Assembly: GCA_009746045.1 (NCBI GenBank)
Contig: RPFO01000312.1
Coordinates: 4,123,832 to 4,187,831, forward strand
Length of the DNA: 64,000 bases
DNA from: Mesostigma viride
Lineage: Eukaryota; Streptophyta; Mesostigmatophyceae; Mesostigmatales; Mesostigmataceae
Direction: 5' to 3'
The stretch's first letter is position 1. Every line of letters starts with the position of its first letter. A program made the translations under genes and the position numbers. Positions 24,992-34,803 of this stretch are shown in pieces. The notes under the pieces were generated by a model, which saw only the letters and a list, made by a program, of their open reading frames with translations, had not been told where the DNA came from and did no database searches.

Positions 24992-26830
24992 AAATTAAAT
25001 TAAATTATAACATACCTCCGTTGGGAGATCATGTAGCACATATTCCTTGATGGGTGGTGGAGTGATCGAGAGAGCCGCCTAATCGGACTAAGCTAACGCT
25101 AATCTAGCTAGTCTAGAAAAACTACCCTACTCATCAAAACGCCTCCTCCTCTTGGGAGGAGGTGGCTTGCCCACAGGGTCGGGCGTGTGAGCCTTGACAA
25201 TCTTCTTCCACCGCGTCTTGTTCTGCATGGCAGTCCAAAGAAGGGAGAGAGAGTGGATCTGCGGTATTCTTGAAAACTGGGCTGGGACTAGTAGGTCATC
25301 CAGCAACATCTGGACGTAGTTCGTGGCATGTTTCCCTACCCTTTGGGAATGCCCTTGGGGCCAGGCCAGGTCAGAATATGCCGCCCTAGCTGGCTGGCCA
25401 AGCCGCTGGGGGCCTGCCAGACCAAGGGCGGTGTCGACCTGGCTGGTGCGAGCAAGGTGTCCTACAAATGCTATATCCTACGCTGTCTAAGCCTCGTCCG
25501 AAATACGAGGCATGCTCTGATACAAAGACTCTGATGACGGGCGCTTGGAAAACCCTACGTTCAGGGTCTGTCGGAGCATCCTGTAAACTGTGCCGTCAAG
25601 CCTAGATGCCAGTGTGGGGGTGAGTGTCCACGCCTCGGCCCCATACGTGAGCACCGTGAGGACGAGGACCTTGAAGAGCATGCGCTTGCGGTGCTCGCCC
25701 AGGCCCTTCAGTTGGAGCGCCAGTATAGGTGTTGAGCGAACGGAGCCTAGCCCAGGCCAGGCCAATGCGGGTGTCCACATCGTCGGCGGTGTCAGGGAGC
25801 CAGCTCCCTAACAGTTTGAAGCGATCGCGGAACGGGATCGACCGTCGTCCCGTCGAGCAGGCGCGGCAGCGGCGGTGTACTGGAGGCCCCAATCACCATC
25901 GCCTCAGTTTTGACACTAATCTCCAACCCCACTGCCCTCGCCTCCAGGCCCAGACAGTCCAGCCAGGTCTGAATGTGCTCGGGGCGCGCGATGAGGGTGG
26001 TGTCATCCGCATAAATCAGGTCGGCCAGGCGCGGTAGCCAGGTGCAACCCCGCCGTGCTCTTTCTCGTGAAGGATGTCCAAGCCTGGCTCGAATCCATGG
26101 TAAAGCGCATGGTAAAGCGCGCACGTGCTCGGCGCATGACGTGATCCACGACAATAATGAACAGGTATGGGGACAGGACACAACCTTGCCACACCCCGTG
26201 GTGAAGGGGGAATTAATTAATTAATTAATATTAATTAGACTCGTGCTCCCGTTGGGGAGTCACGGAGCATTGAAGGGGGAATGGTGGGGTGGTGCCTGGC
26301 CGCAGTCCGCACTACTGCGTGTGAGCCCTCATACAGTCGGCAAATGGCAGCAATAAACGCAGGTGGCACTCGATCCAGAGCTAGGATGGCCCAAAGAGCC
26401 TCCCAGAGGACCGTGTCAAAGGCCTTGATATAGTCAACAAAAATGAAGACCAGCGGCAAACTGTCAGGGGGAAGGCGACGCACCTCCTCCATCAACCGGC
26501 GCGCGACAAACACAGCGGCCATGACAGTGTTACGACCACGACGGAAACCCATCTGAGACTTGCCCAGGTGTGGGTCCAGCACGGCGCGGAGCCTGTGCAG
26601 CATCATGCGCATGGAGACCTTCAGTGCGGCGCTCTGGAGGCAGACACCCCGGTAGTTACCGGGGTCAGCAGCAGAGCCCTTCTTGTACAGCATGACGCGG
26701 ATGGCCGTCTGCCACTCAGCAGGCGGAGGCTCGTCAGAAAGCAGGACACGGTTGCAGCTGGGCTATGTGCTACAGATACTCCCAACGGAGTTATGTTCCT
26801 AATTAACTAATTAATGGAGGCAGATGGTAC
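24992..26830 (-). pseudogene. Decayed LINE with reverse transcriptase (family C)
   Basis: Minus orientation. From the right, 26,693 down to about 26,285 reads GNYRGVCLQSAALKV, GFRRGRNTVMAAVF and VFVDYIKAFDTVLW-type RT motifs. After a small insertion the RT resumes with a VWQGCVLSPYLFIIVVDHV segment, then LIYADDTTLI (catalytic YADD) at about 26,010, LDCLGLEARAVGLEISVKTE, a TYGAEAWTL segment and a C-terminal zinc-like region. Several frame changes kill it. The left (3') end has the word ctcccaacggaggtatgtt followed by an AATTT-type tail at 24,985-25,012. Endonuclease and ORF1 are not present. The family is a non-LTR retrotransposon; clade not decided. Confidence 0.85.
26202..26282 (-). mobile_element. 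57-bp element-3'-end insertion inside LINE C, with 12-bp target duplication
   Basis: tgaagggggaat occurs at 26,202-26,213 and again at 26,271-26,282. Between them, on the minus strand, is only a hairpin (ctccgtgactccccaacgg and its partner gggagcac) followed by a TTAAT-type tail. Flanking RT sequence continues on both sides. Confidence 0.85.
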
Positions 26831-27058
26831 GCAAGGATAGATGGCAAGTAGTGATGAAGGAGACCACCCCCAAGTCTGTGGGGGCTCCGCGTGTGACCGC
26901 GTATGGCATTCATAGCGATTCGGGCCGCGGTGCCCACACCCCTGTAACTAGGACCTAGATAGCTTACACCATCCATTACACCATCCCATGTTCCCCTCCC
27001 ACTGAGGACTTATGACGCAGTCACGTGACGTCTATTAATTAATTAATTAATTAATTAA
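26815..27058 (+). pseudogene. LINE family A 3' end
   Basis: Almost identical to 48,420-48,660: the coding end (RQMVRKDRWQVVMKETTPK and IHSDSGRGAHTPVTRT), a short 3' UTR, a partly lost terminal hairpin (gacgcagtcacgtgac) and a (TTAA)n tail at 27,033-27,059. Truncated at its 5' end. Confidence 0.85.
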
Positions 27059-27262
27059 TCCCACGTGGCATGCCCATGCGCATGACACGCAAACTTACTT
27101 ACTTACTTACTTATCAGTCAGTGGCTGCCCAAGTCAACTTGTACAATATAACGTTAAGTGTTGCAAGAGCATAGGAACTGATCGAGCCTTGTTGTTGGAT
27201 CAATTACAAGTACAGGTGACGTCCACTATCAAGGAGACAACTATATGTCTATGCCAACACAC

Positions 27263-30199
27263 CTACTGGACACCCAGGGTTCCTGCTAAGGACAGGATGA
27301 TATCACGGTAATAAAACAGACCACCCGCTAGAGAAGCACCTACAGCCACCTGGACCCAGTCTGTGTTCTCCAACGCACCCACCAGCCCCCCCTTGAGGCT
27401 CTTCCTCATGTACACATTCGTGACAGAGACTTCCTCGATCTCGCCGTCCACAACTTTGAACGAGGATGCACCTCTGTCATCCCGCACCTTGCGGTACCCC
27501 TGTGGAGGTGCCCCACACGTGGTATGGCGGACAAAATAGGAGTAGTCAGAAGCAAAGCAGTTACAAGTTGAAACCAAGGCACAAGGTTACATAAGTCTTT
27601 CAAATCCTAGGAACATCCAAAGAGACTAAATCTACTAGCAGCGGCCTGTTCCTAATCAAGCCTAGGCAACGAGCACTTCACGCACAGTGCCTTGGTGTCC
27701 AAAAACTGGACTGTGATGAACTCTCGGCATTCCCTTGCTACATGCATCCTGGGAACATGACCCGCGTACCATACCCGAGCAGGGCCACAATGCTGGACGA
27801 CAAACAGGAAACTTTCCAGGGCAGATGCTGCGTACCGGCAACCATCAAGGGCGAGATATGTGCGTGCCGGCAAACAAACGTTCGCAACCTGCGAACCCTC
27901 AAACGAAACGTACTGTTGGCCCACAGGTGGAAGCAGCGGGGGTACCTGCCAGGCACACCCAGGCAATGGCTTTCGAACAAGTCTTTTCCCAAAGGCCACA
28001 CTCGATCGCATCAAGCAGCAGACCTTCACGAGGCCACCAGCAGAGGCTCCCCATGGTGGTAAAGCTGAGGAGACCTGACAACTCAGTTGGCCACCATAAA
28101 GCCCTATCCCACTCTCTGTAGCTCATCTGCGTGCCAAACATGGATTTAATGCAGCCAGCACCTTGACCCATGCGGAGGGGGAACGCAAAGGCTCACAAGT
28201 GTGCTGTCATCAAGACCGCAAACATGTGTAACCATCATGGCTGTCTGGTGTGCCATGCGTACAAGACGGCCATGCCTAGGGATACATCATCATCATCATG
28301 ATTCCTGGCTGATATGGCTGCCACGCCATCACTTGGGGTGCAGGTGCACTCTGTTCGCACGTGCCGCAATTCAATGAGCGGCGATCATGACAGGGCTGAG
28401 GCACCTAGCCTACACCAGGGCCGTGTGGCCCATGTCGCACCCCCTATGACCCCTACAACACGCTTTTAAGGGCAACCTGCGTCCTCCACCATCCATGCGT
28501 ACCCATGCGACATGCATAATGATTTGCCCGCTCGCTAGCTAGTTGAGGGCATGCGCTCCTTCACTCCCAACCCTTGCGCACCAACGCGACCCCCCACCCC
28601 TCAACCCCTCAACCCCCCACCCCACCCCTCAACCTCCCCATGCCCATCCCCCGCCCCTCAACCCCCCAACCCCCCACCCCACCCCTCAACCTCCCCATGC
28701 CCATCCCCCGCCCCTCAACCCCCCAACCCCACCCCCGCCCCTCAACCTCCCCATGCCCATCCCGCGCCCCTCAGCCCCCCCCCCCCCATCCCTCAGCCCC
28801 CCGTCTCCACCCCCCTGGCTCACCAGCTTGCGGTACAGCTTGAGGGCTCGCGTGTTGCCGGCCTCCACCAGCAGCCATATCTCGCCGTAGCCCCAGTCGA
28901 CACATATCTCCTCACATGCAAGCATCAGGCGGCGCGCCAAGCCCTGCCGCCGGTACTGCCGTACGTCAAGTTCGGTAATGGGGGACGAAGGGCCAACAAG
29001 ACCTTGTCAATCAAGGGGGAGAGGGAGGCACCAAAACAGGTCGATCGTTGGTGGGGAAAAAGCACTAAGCAGGTCCATATGGGGAAGGGGGAAGACGCCA
29101 AGACCACGCCAACTGTGGGGAAGAGGGGAGGCAGTAAGGCAGATCAAGTGTGGGGGAGGCCGGATGCACCAGCGTGGCGTATGACAGGATGCACTAGCGC
29201 GTGGCGTGTGATCTATTAAAGGATGCTCACAAAGTGCGGCAAGCGACACACGAGAGCCAGAGCCCAAGGTGTAGAGAAATCTCCAAGATCCCGCACTACC
29301 CAAGATGGTGGGTGTCAAGCCACGACGTGCAAACAGGGCAGCTGTGCGGCTGCGCGCTGAGAAAACGGATATCCAGGCGTGGGGGTGGAAGCATGCCAAG
29401 TGCCGTCGTACTATCTGTGCTTGTCATGTGAGAATTTGCTCCCTGCGTTGTGTTCATGCTCACAAGGGAAGGGGTGCACGCGCACGAGAGAGTGAGGGTG
29501 AGAGTGAGAGTGAGAGAGAGAGGGGGCGGGGGGGGGGGGGGGGGGGGGGGGGGGAAGGGGAATGTGGCAGCGACAGGCCGTAGGAGGCCAGACCGTGGGA
29601 CAGGGACATGCCATTCACAATGGCAGCAAGGCTTGATGAGTCAATAAGGTCAACACAGCAACTAGTTGACTATCGCATTGGTTAATGGCCGACTGGACAC
29701 AATGAACAACACCACTTGCTGACAGCACTGCGCGTATGCACTTGCCCCATGCCCACCGTGGTTCCTTGTTCACGCAACGTTTAGAGCCTCGCACCCACCC
29801 CCTCTGTTGGCACCACCCACCTACCTCCTTCTTGACAGCCAGGTTGGCAACCACGGGTCGTTTGACCGTCGCCTTGTCCTCCCCCCGCTTGCCTCCTCGG
29901 CCCCTCGTTGCGTCAACGTCGGCCTGCTTGAGCAGCGCGGTGGCCCCTCGGAATGGCACTGCACCCACCGCGACCATGCCCACCACCTTGCCGCTGCTGG
30001 CCTCGCGACAGCTCAGCACGGCCGCCTGGTTGCCGCTGTAGCGCGCACGCAGGTCCGACGCGACGTCTGCAGAGAAGCGAGCCTGTTCCGCGTAGCGCAG
30101 CGAGTTGTCGTCGCCATCAAGGAAAAACTCGACCGCGAAGAACTGCGCCAGGCGGCCGTAGTCCGACGCTCGGGCGACCTCGGGGGGAGACACGAGCAA
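27263..30199 (-). CDS. GNAT-family N-acetyltransferase, plastid-type
   Basis: Three minus-strand exons join in phase 0: about 29825-30199, 28824-28955 and 27263-27499. The first carries [44 protein letters not shown] and [11 protein letters not shown]. The second opens [17 protein letters not shown], which holds the acetyl-CoA-binding R/Q-x-x-G-x-A loop, followed by [17 protein letters not shown]. The third gives [30 protein letters not shown] and a hydrophobic C-terminal segment ([19 protein letters not shown]). This is the layout of plant plastid GNAT lysine/N-terminal acetyltransferases, which also have a late hydrophobic stretch. The start is not resolved: the open frame continues rightward into the G-rich satellite without an ATG, so an upstream exon with the transit peptide is likely. 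Introns contain minisatellites and a long G-run. Confidence 0.87.
27600..28823 (-). other. GNAT intron 2
   Basis: From 27,500 to 28,823 on the minus strand there is no further exon-like sequence. Open frames on both strands at 27,650-28,170 match nothing I know. Confidence 0.5.
28585..28800 (+). repeat. C-rich minisatellite in GNAT intron
   Basis: Three to four copies of a ~56-bp unit built from cccctcaacctccccatgcc, catcccccgcccctc and aaccccccaaccccccacc. It lies just past the donor of the exon ending at 28824. Confidence 0.75.
29500..29556 (+). repeat. (GAGTGA)n followed by a long G-run in GNAT intron 1
   Basis: gagtgagggtgagagtgaga leads into a run of about 30 G with one C. No gene content. 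Such runs are hard to sequence, so the length is uncertain. Confidence 0.7.
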
Positions 30200-30349
30200 T
30201 CCAGCCCCTTTGCCCTTGCGGCTATTGGTAGGGCTCTGGGCGGCCTGGCAGGTGACGGGTGCCAGTTTGTGGCGTAAGGGTGCACTGTGGATGGGGCGCG
30301 CGGGAGGGTTCCATCCGGTTGTGGGGTTGGCCGCCTGTGATGGGGCATC

Positions 30350-30994
30350 ATGGGATGGGATGGGGTGGGGTGGGGTGGGGTGGGGTGGGGTGGGGTGGGA
30401 TGGGGTGGGGTGGGGTGGGGTGGGGTGGGGTGGGGTGGGGTGGGGTGGGGTGGGGTGGGGTGGGGTGGGGTGGGTGGGGTGGGGTGGGGTGGGGTGGGGG
30501 GTGGGGTGGGGTGGGGTGGGGTGGGGTGGGGTGGGGTGGGGTGGGGTGGGGTGGGGTGGGGTGGGGTGGGGAGGGGAGGGGAGGGGTGGGAGGGCGGGGC
30601 GGGGCGGGGCGGGGCGGGCGGGGCGGGGCGGGGCGGGGCGGGGCGGGGCGGGCGGGGCGGGGCGGGGCGGGGCGGGGCGGGGCGGGGCGGGGCGGGGCGG
30701 GGCGGGGCGGGGCGGGGCGGGCGGGGCGGGGCGGGGCGGGGCGGGGCGGGGCGGTGCGGTGCGGTGCGGTGCGGGGCGGGGCGGGGCGGGGCGGGGCGGG
30801 CGGGGCGGGGCGGGGCGGGGCGGGGCGGGGCGGGGCGGGGCGGGGCGGGGCGGGGCGGGGCGGGGCGGGGCGGGGCGGGGCGGGGCGGGCGGGGCGGGGC
30901 GGGGCGGGGGGGCGGGGCGGGCGGGGCGGGGCGGGGCGGGGCGGGCGGGGCGGGGCGGGGCGGGGCGGGGCGGGGCGGGGCGGGGCGGGCGGGG

Positions 30995-31039
<45 letters not shown>

Positions 31040-31670
31040 GGGGTGGGGTGGGTGGGTGGGGTGGGGTGGGTGGGGGGGTGGGGTGGGGGGGGGTGGGGTG
31101 GGGTGGGGTGGGGTGGGGTGGGGTGGGGTGGGGGGGGTGGGGTGGGGTGGGTGGGGTGGGGTGGGGTGGGGTGGGGTGGGGTGGGGTGGGGTGGGTGGGG
31201 TGGGGTGGGGTGGGGTGGGGTGGGGTGGGGTGGGGTGGGGTGGGGTGGGGTGGGTGGGGGGTTTGGTTTGGTTTGGTTTGGTTTGGTTTGGTTTGGTTTG
31301 GTTTGGTTTGGTTTGGTTTGGTTTGGTTTGGTTTGGTTTGGTTTGGTTTGGTTTGGTTTGGTTTGGTTTGGTTTGGTTTGGTTTGGTTTGGTTTGGTTTG
31401 GTTTGGTTTGGTTTGGTTTGGTTTGGTTTGGTTTGGTTTGGTTTGGTTTGGTTTGGTTTGGTTTGGTTTGGTTTGGTTTGGTTTGGTTTGGTTTGGTTTG
31501 GTTTGGTTTGGTTTGGTTTGGGTGGTTTGGTTTGGTTTGGTTTGGTTTGGTTTGGTTTGGTTTGGTTTGGTTTGGTTTGGTTTGGTTTGGTTTGGCTTGG
31601 CTTGGTTTGGTTTGGTTTGGTTTGGTTTGGTTTGGTTTGGGTGGTTTGGTTTGGTTTGGTTTGGTTTGGG
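30350..31670 (+). repeat. 1.3-kb G-rich satellite: GGGGT, GGGGC, poly-G, GGGGT, GGTTT blocks
   Basis: 30,350-30,568 is (GGGGT)n, 30,590-30,992 (GGGGC)n, ~30,993-31,038 a G-run, 31,039-31,258 (GGGGT)n again, and 31,261-31,668 (GGTTT)n. Open frames of over 400 codons on both strands here come only from the repeat period. It sits immediately upstream of the GNAT coding region. Confidence 0.95.
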
Positions 31671-33194
31671 TGCGATGAATGGCGCCATGTACAAGAACAA
31701 GAACAACATCACCAACAAGGTCCATGTGGCAGTACCACAGGAGGCGATTGGGGCAGATTAATTAGAGCGTTGCAAGGGGTGGGGGGAAGGATGTTGTGTG
31801 CCAGCGCACGCACCGTGTCGCTGCATCAATAGCACCGCACATTGCCATCGCTTGCGCCTGGCTTCATGCTGGTGCTTTAGTCCCACCTATGATGTCCCCC
31901 TCTTATCTCTCTCATTCTGTCCCATTGTCACCTGCTACTACTATGCAATCAGCTTGTCTAGTTGCCCAGGCTGTTCACTCCTGCTCGGCTTTTTATGGCC
32001 CAGCTATGTTCCCCCCAGATAAATGCAATGTCCTGACATTCTGGGTGCCGTCTGATTTTGTTAACTCCAATGTCGTCTGAATTTGTTAAGGCCGCACCAA
32101 AGAGAAAATAGAAAGTTTGACCCCCATAAAGGTTCGCCGGCTGGGTTCGCCGGGGCTGACGAACCAGTCTGATCATTCCCACGGTCCAAAGGAACGGTTT
32201 AACTCACCTGTAGCGACAAGCCGAGTCCCCGGCAACTTAGTGCAGCGGAAGCCATATGACCTTCCCAAGAAATTGAGAATAAAGTAAGTACACCTGAATT
32301 GCAACCTTCAATGGCTGCGGCAAAAACTCCGGTTCTCGTTGTTACGTCACGCGTAGGGATTTCTAGAGAAAGGGATAGTGCAGGTCGAATTATAACGTTT
32401 CGATTGACAGTTTTACCGGGAAAATAAATCAGAGGCAGTAATATTTGGTACCCCGCGCGGTTGAATCAGGGTTGTTTTTCAGTGAAGGTCGCGCGGTTCA
32501 ATCAGGGTTGTTTTTCAGTGAAGGTCGCCATCCCAATCACTAATAATGGCCACTAGTGACCAAAGCATCAACGGAGTGCGACACTCAAGCAATTGGAGTT
32601 TGATTCACGGGACACTGGCCGTGAGTGGCTGAAATTGCGAACCCGATCGATAAACCCCCCTTACGATGCAGAATGCAGACACTAGCTTGGTGGCAATAGA
32701 CAAGAGATAATCAGAAGGTTGACAATTCCTTCTGAGTATAAGCGAAATGACACAGCGACAGATAGGATTCTATCCGAATTCTATCCACAACGAAGATCTG
32801 GCCTGCCCATGCAAAAGCTACGTATAGTACTGGTGTCCACTGTGGCACTGTCCGCCCGTTCATGCGTGAAGTTAACCCCACCAACTCTGAGTCGCAGACC
32901 CGTACTCAATAATCCAGCCCTCGATGCTACTAACTACTGCCGCCCTTTCTCCCGAGGCTCCCCCGGGGCCAGATTGTGCGCCAAGGCTTCGCAGTGCGTA
33001 TTGATGGCGATGGCTCCCAGATCTCCCACGCGTCAGCGCATAAAATCACGATAATGCGCGCGGACATTCGTTGACGGCCAAGTTTTCGAGCATTCTCCTG
33101 ACATTTCCCATAGCCACACACACAGAGCGCGCGTATCAAAAGCCTTTTACCAATTAAGAAAAAGCTGGCGCCACAGGAGGGCAGAACGTGAGAG
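31671..33194. other. Intergenic between GNAT and the anchor-E-like gene
   Basis: 32,455-32,530 has two tandem copies of a ~37-bp unit (gcgcggttcaatcagggttg plus tttttcagtgaaggtc). Composition is less GC-rich than the neighbours. No coding segment recognised. Confidence 0.5.
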
Positions 33195-33209
33195 GTGACT
33201 GGAGTGGTG

Positions 33210-34007
33210 ATGGCTACTCTCACCAGGCCTCTCGTCGTCCTGGTGGCCGTGGTGCTTATCGCGGTAGCTCTCCCTTTGGGCCATGCCGCTTCCGAAGTTA
33301 GCGTCGCTAACATTACTCACATCACCCCCGGTGGAAATGGTCTGAGCGATACCAGTCGGCATTGGAACGTGCAGCTATTGAAATTTGACCCCGCCGATGG
33401 GACTTTGACGTCCGTGGTTGTCAGGGTTCAAGCTTCCCTATCGGTTACGTATACCTTCACGATTTCTAGCAGCGCGGCTGACGGTGTGGTAATTGCTCCT
33501 GAGCCTTCCGTCAGGATGAAGGCAGACGCCTTCCTTAGACTGCCCGACGCGACGGATGACTGCGATGACTTCGGGTCTATCTCGATGTCTCCTGAATTTG
33601 ATAGCGGCCCATTATTTGTCCAGAACCGACAGCCAGAGGTAGCCTCCGAGCAGGTGTCGTCCTTTGTAAGGAAAGAAAGTACCGTAACCAGCATCGACTT
33701 TCCGGAGTGCATCGCTAAGAACTTTGTGTGCACAGTCTTTTCCCCGGAGCCCACCCCGGATTGCCAGGATTACGTCACCCTTAGCTTCGTGGCGTACATC
33801 TCCGAGTCGGTGGTCAACTACCCTCAAGGGATGTCGCTGGTGTCCAGCATCGCGGGCGCGGACATCCTCGCCGGTTTCGAGATTATTTATAACTACCGCC
33901 GTAAGTTTTGCCAAGAAACGGCCCGCATCCTTCTTGTCACGGCAGAAGCCGTTTTGCTCGTTGCCCCGATTGCCTTCATTGCCCTTGTCGCCCCTCTTGT
34001 GTGGTAG
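33210..34007 (+). CDS. Secreted, C-terminally anchored protein resembling choice-of-anchor E proteins
   Basis: One uninterrupted frame, 265 residues from the ATG at 33210. An upstream in-frame GTG at 33195 is ignored. Residues ~7-27 (PLVVLVAVVLIAVALPLGHA) form a signal peptide ending at AxA-like GHAA. The next part, WNVQLLKFDPADGTLTSVVV, is the hallmark opening of bacterial choice-of-anchor E domains, which then form a beta-rich domain with a LRLPD-type segment, seen here as FLRLPDATDD. Conserved-looking Cys residues occur in DDCDDF, PECIAKNFVCTVF and PDCQDY. The C-terminus is basic (NYRRKF) then hydrophobic (about 25 residues), as in a tail anchor or PEP-CTERM-like end. The lack of introns next to intron-rich genes is odd and could reflect transfer or retroposition. 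Function unknown. Confidence 0.7.
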   Translation: MATLTRPLVVLVAVVLIAVALPLGHAASEVSVANITHITPGGNGLSDTSRHWNVQLLKFDPADGTLTSVVVRVQASLSVTYTFTISSSAADGVVIAPEPSVRMKADAFLRLPDATDDCDDFGSISMSPEFDSGPLFVQNRQPEVASEQVSSFVRKESTVTSIDFPECIAKNFVCTVFSPEPTPDCQDYVTLSFVAYISESVVNYPQGMSLVSSIAGADILAGFEIIYNYRRKFCQETARILLVTAEAVLLVAPIAFIALVAPLVW

Positions 34008-34803
34008 GGCCTGGCTGTCAAGTGCTGCATTGCACACATGTGTGGTCCCACATCCTTGCTGCGTGCCACTTCTCACCGCGCCGTATCTTGCGCTACTTGA
34101 GTTTCACATGTTGTGCTCGAGTGTCGCCAGGTGATGGTCATCGGATGAGACCTTGCGCCCGGTGGAGGTGCGAGACCGAATATGAACGTGCGGGCCTAGG
34201 TAGTGAGTGTGAGGTGAAAAGGCGCTGGTTTCTTGGGCTGCGGTACATGGACGGTCTTGGATGACGGTCTTGGTCCCCAGCTGCTGTGGACATGGTTTTG
34301 TGGCGGTCTTGGATGTGACCGGATGCTGTGGGGTGCGTACTGTAAAGCTTTACAGTGCTCGTATATGCATCCTACATCACATGGTAGCGAGCATCTGCTT
34401 GCAGCCGCGTTCCATCACATCCGCGTATCACATATCATGGGGCGTCGGCCAGCTGGCCACGCTGTATCCACGAGGGTAGGGATACACCACTTGCATAGTT
34501 GCAAAGCGTGCGTTGCCTTGAAGGTGCCTGTGCCGGTAGCTCTGCGGAACCCCATGCCCTCGTCTGGTGCTGGCCAACCCTCTCTGTTGACATTCTTTAC
34601 CTCCTGCATGCAAATCCTGCATGCAAATCCTGCTTGCACCCCTGCTTGTGTGCTCTTGGCGCGCGTTCTGTCTGCGCATTCCTGCCGGAATGCCCGTGCT
34701 TGGGCGTTCTTGCTTTCTCGTTCTTGATTGTGTGCTCCTGCTTGCGTGTCCTTGACTGCACGCCCTTGCTTGCGCGCCATGCCACCCGCTTGCCATCCCG
34801 CAG
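34008..34803. other. 3' flank / 5' part of next gene, no exon assigned
   Basis: 34,600-34,780 contains short imperfect repeats (tgcatgcaaatcc; ctcctgcttgcgtgtccttg-like). No family seen in any frame. Confidence 0.4.

Noticed and set aside
28551-29219. Pro-rich plus-strand frames of up to 222 codons
   Set aside because: They read through a C-rich minisatellite and the antisense of a GNAT exon.
31261-31668. GGTTT array as a telomere
   Set aside because: Plant and algal telomeres are TTTAGGG-like; this array is internal and grades into GGGGT.
30013-31832. Open frames of 440-570 codons on both strands, Gly-Gly-Val-Gly or Pro-His-Thr-like
   Set aside because: They follow the 5-bp repeat period in every frame and direction; no start context or flanking exon supports them.
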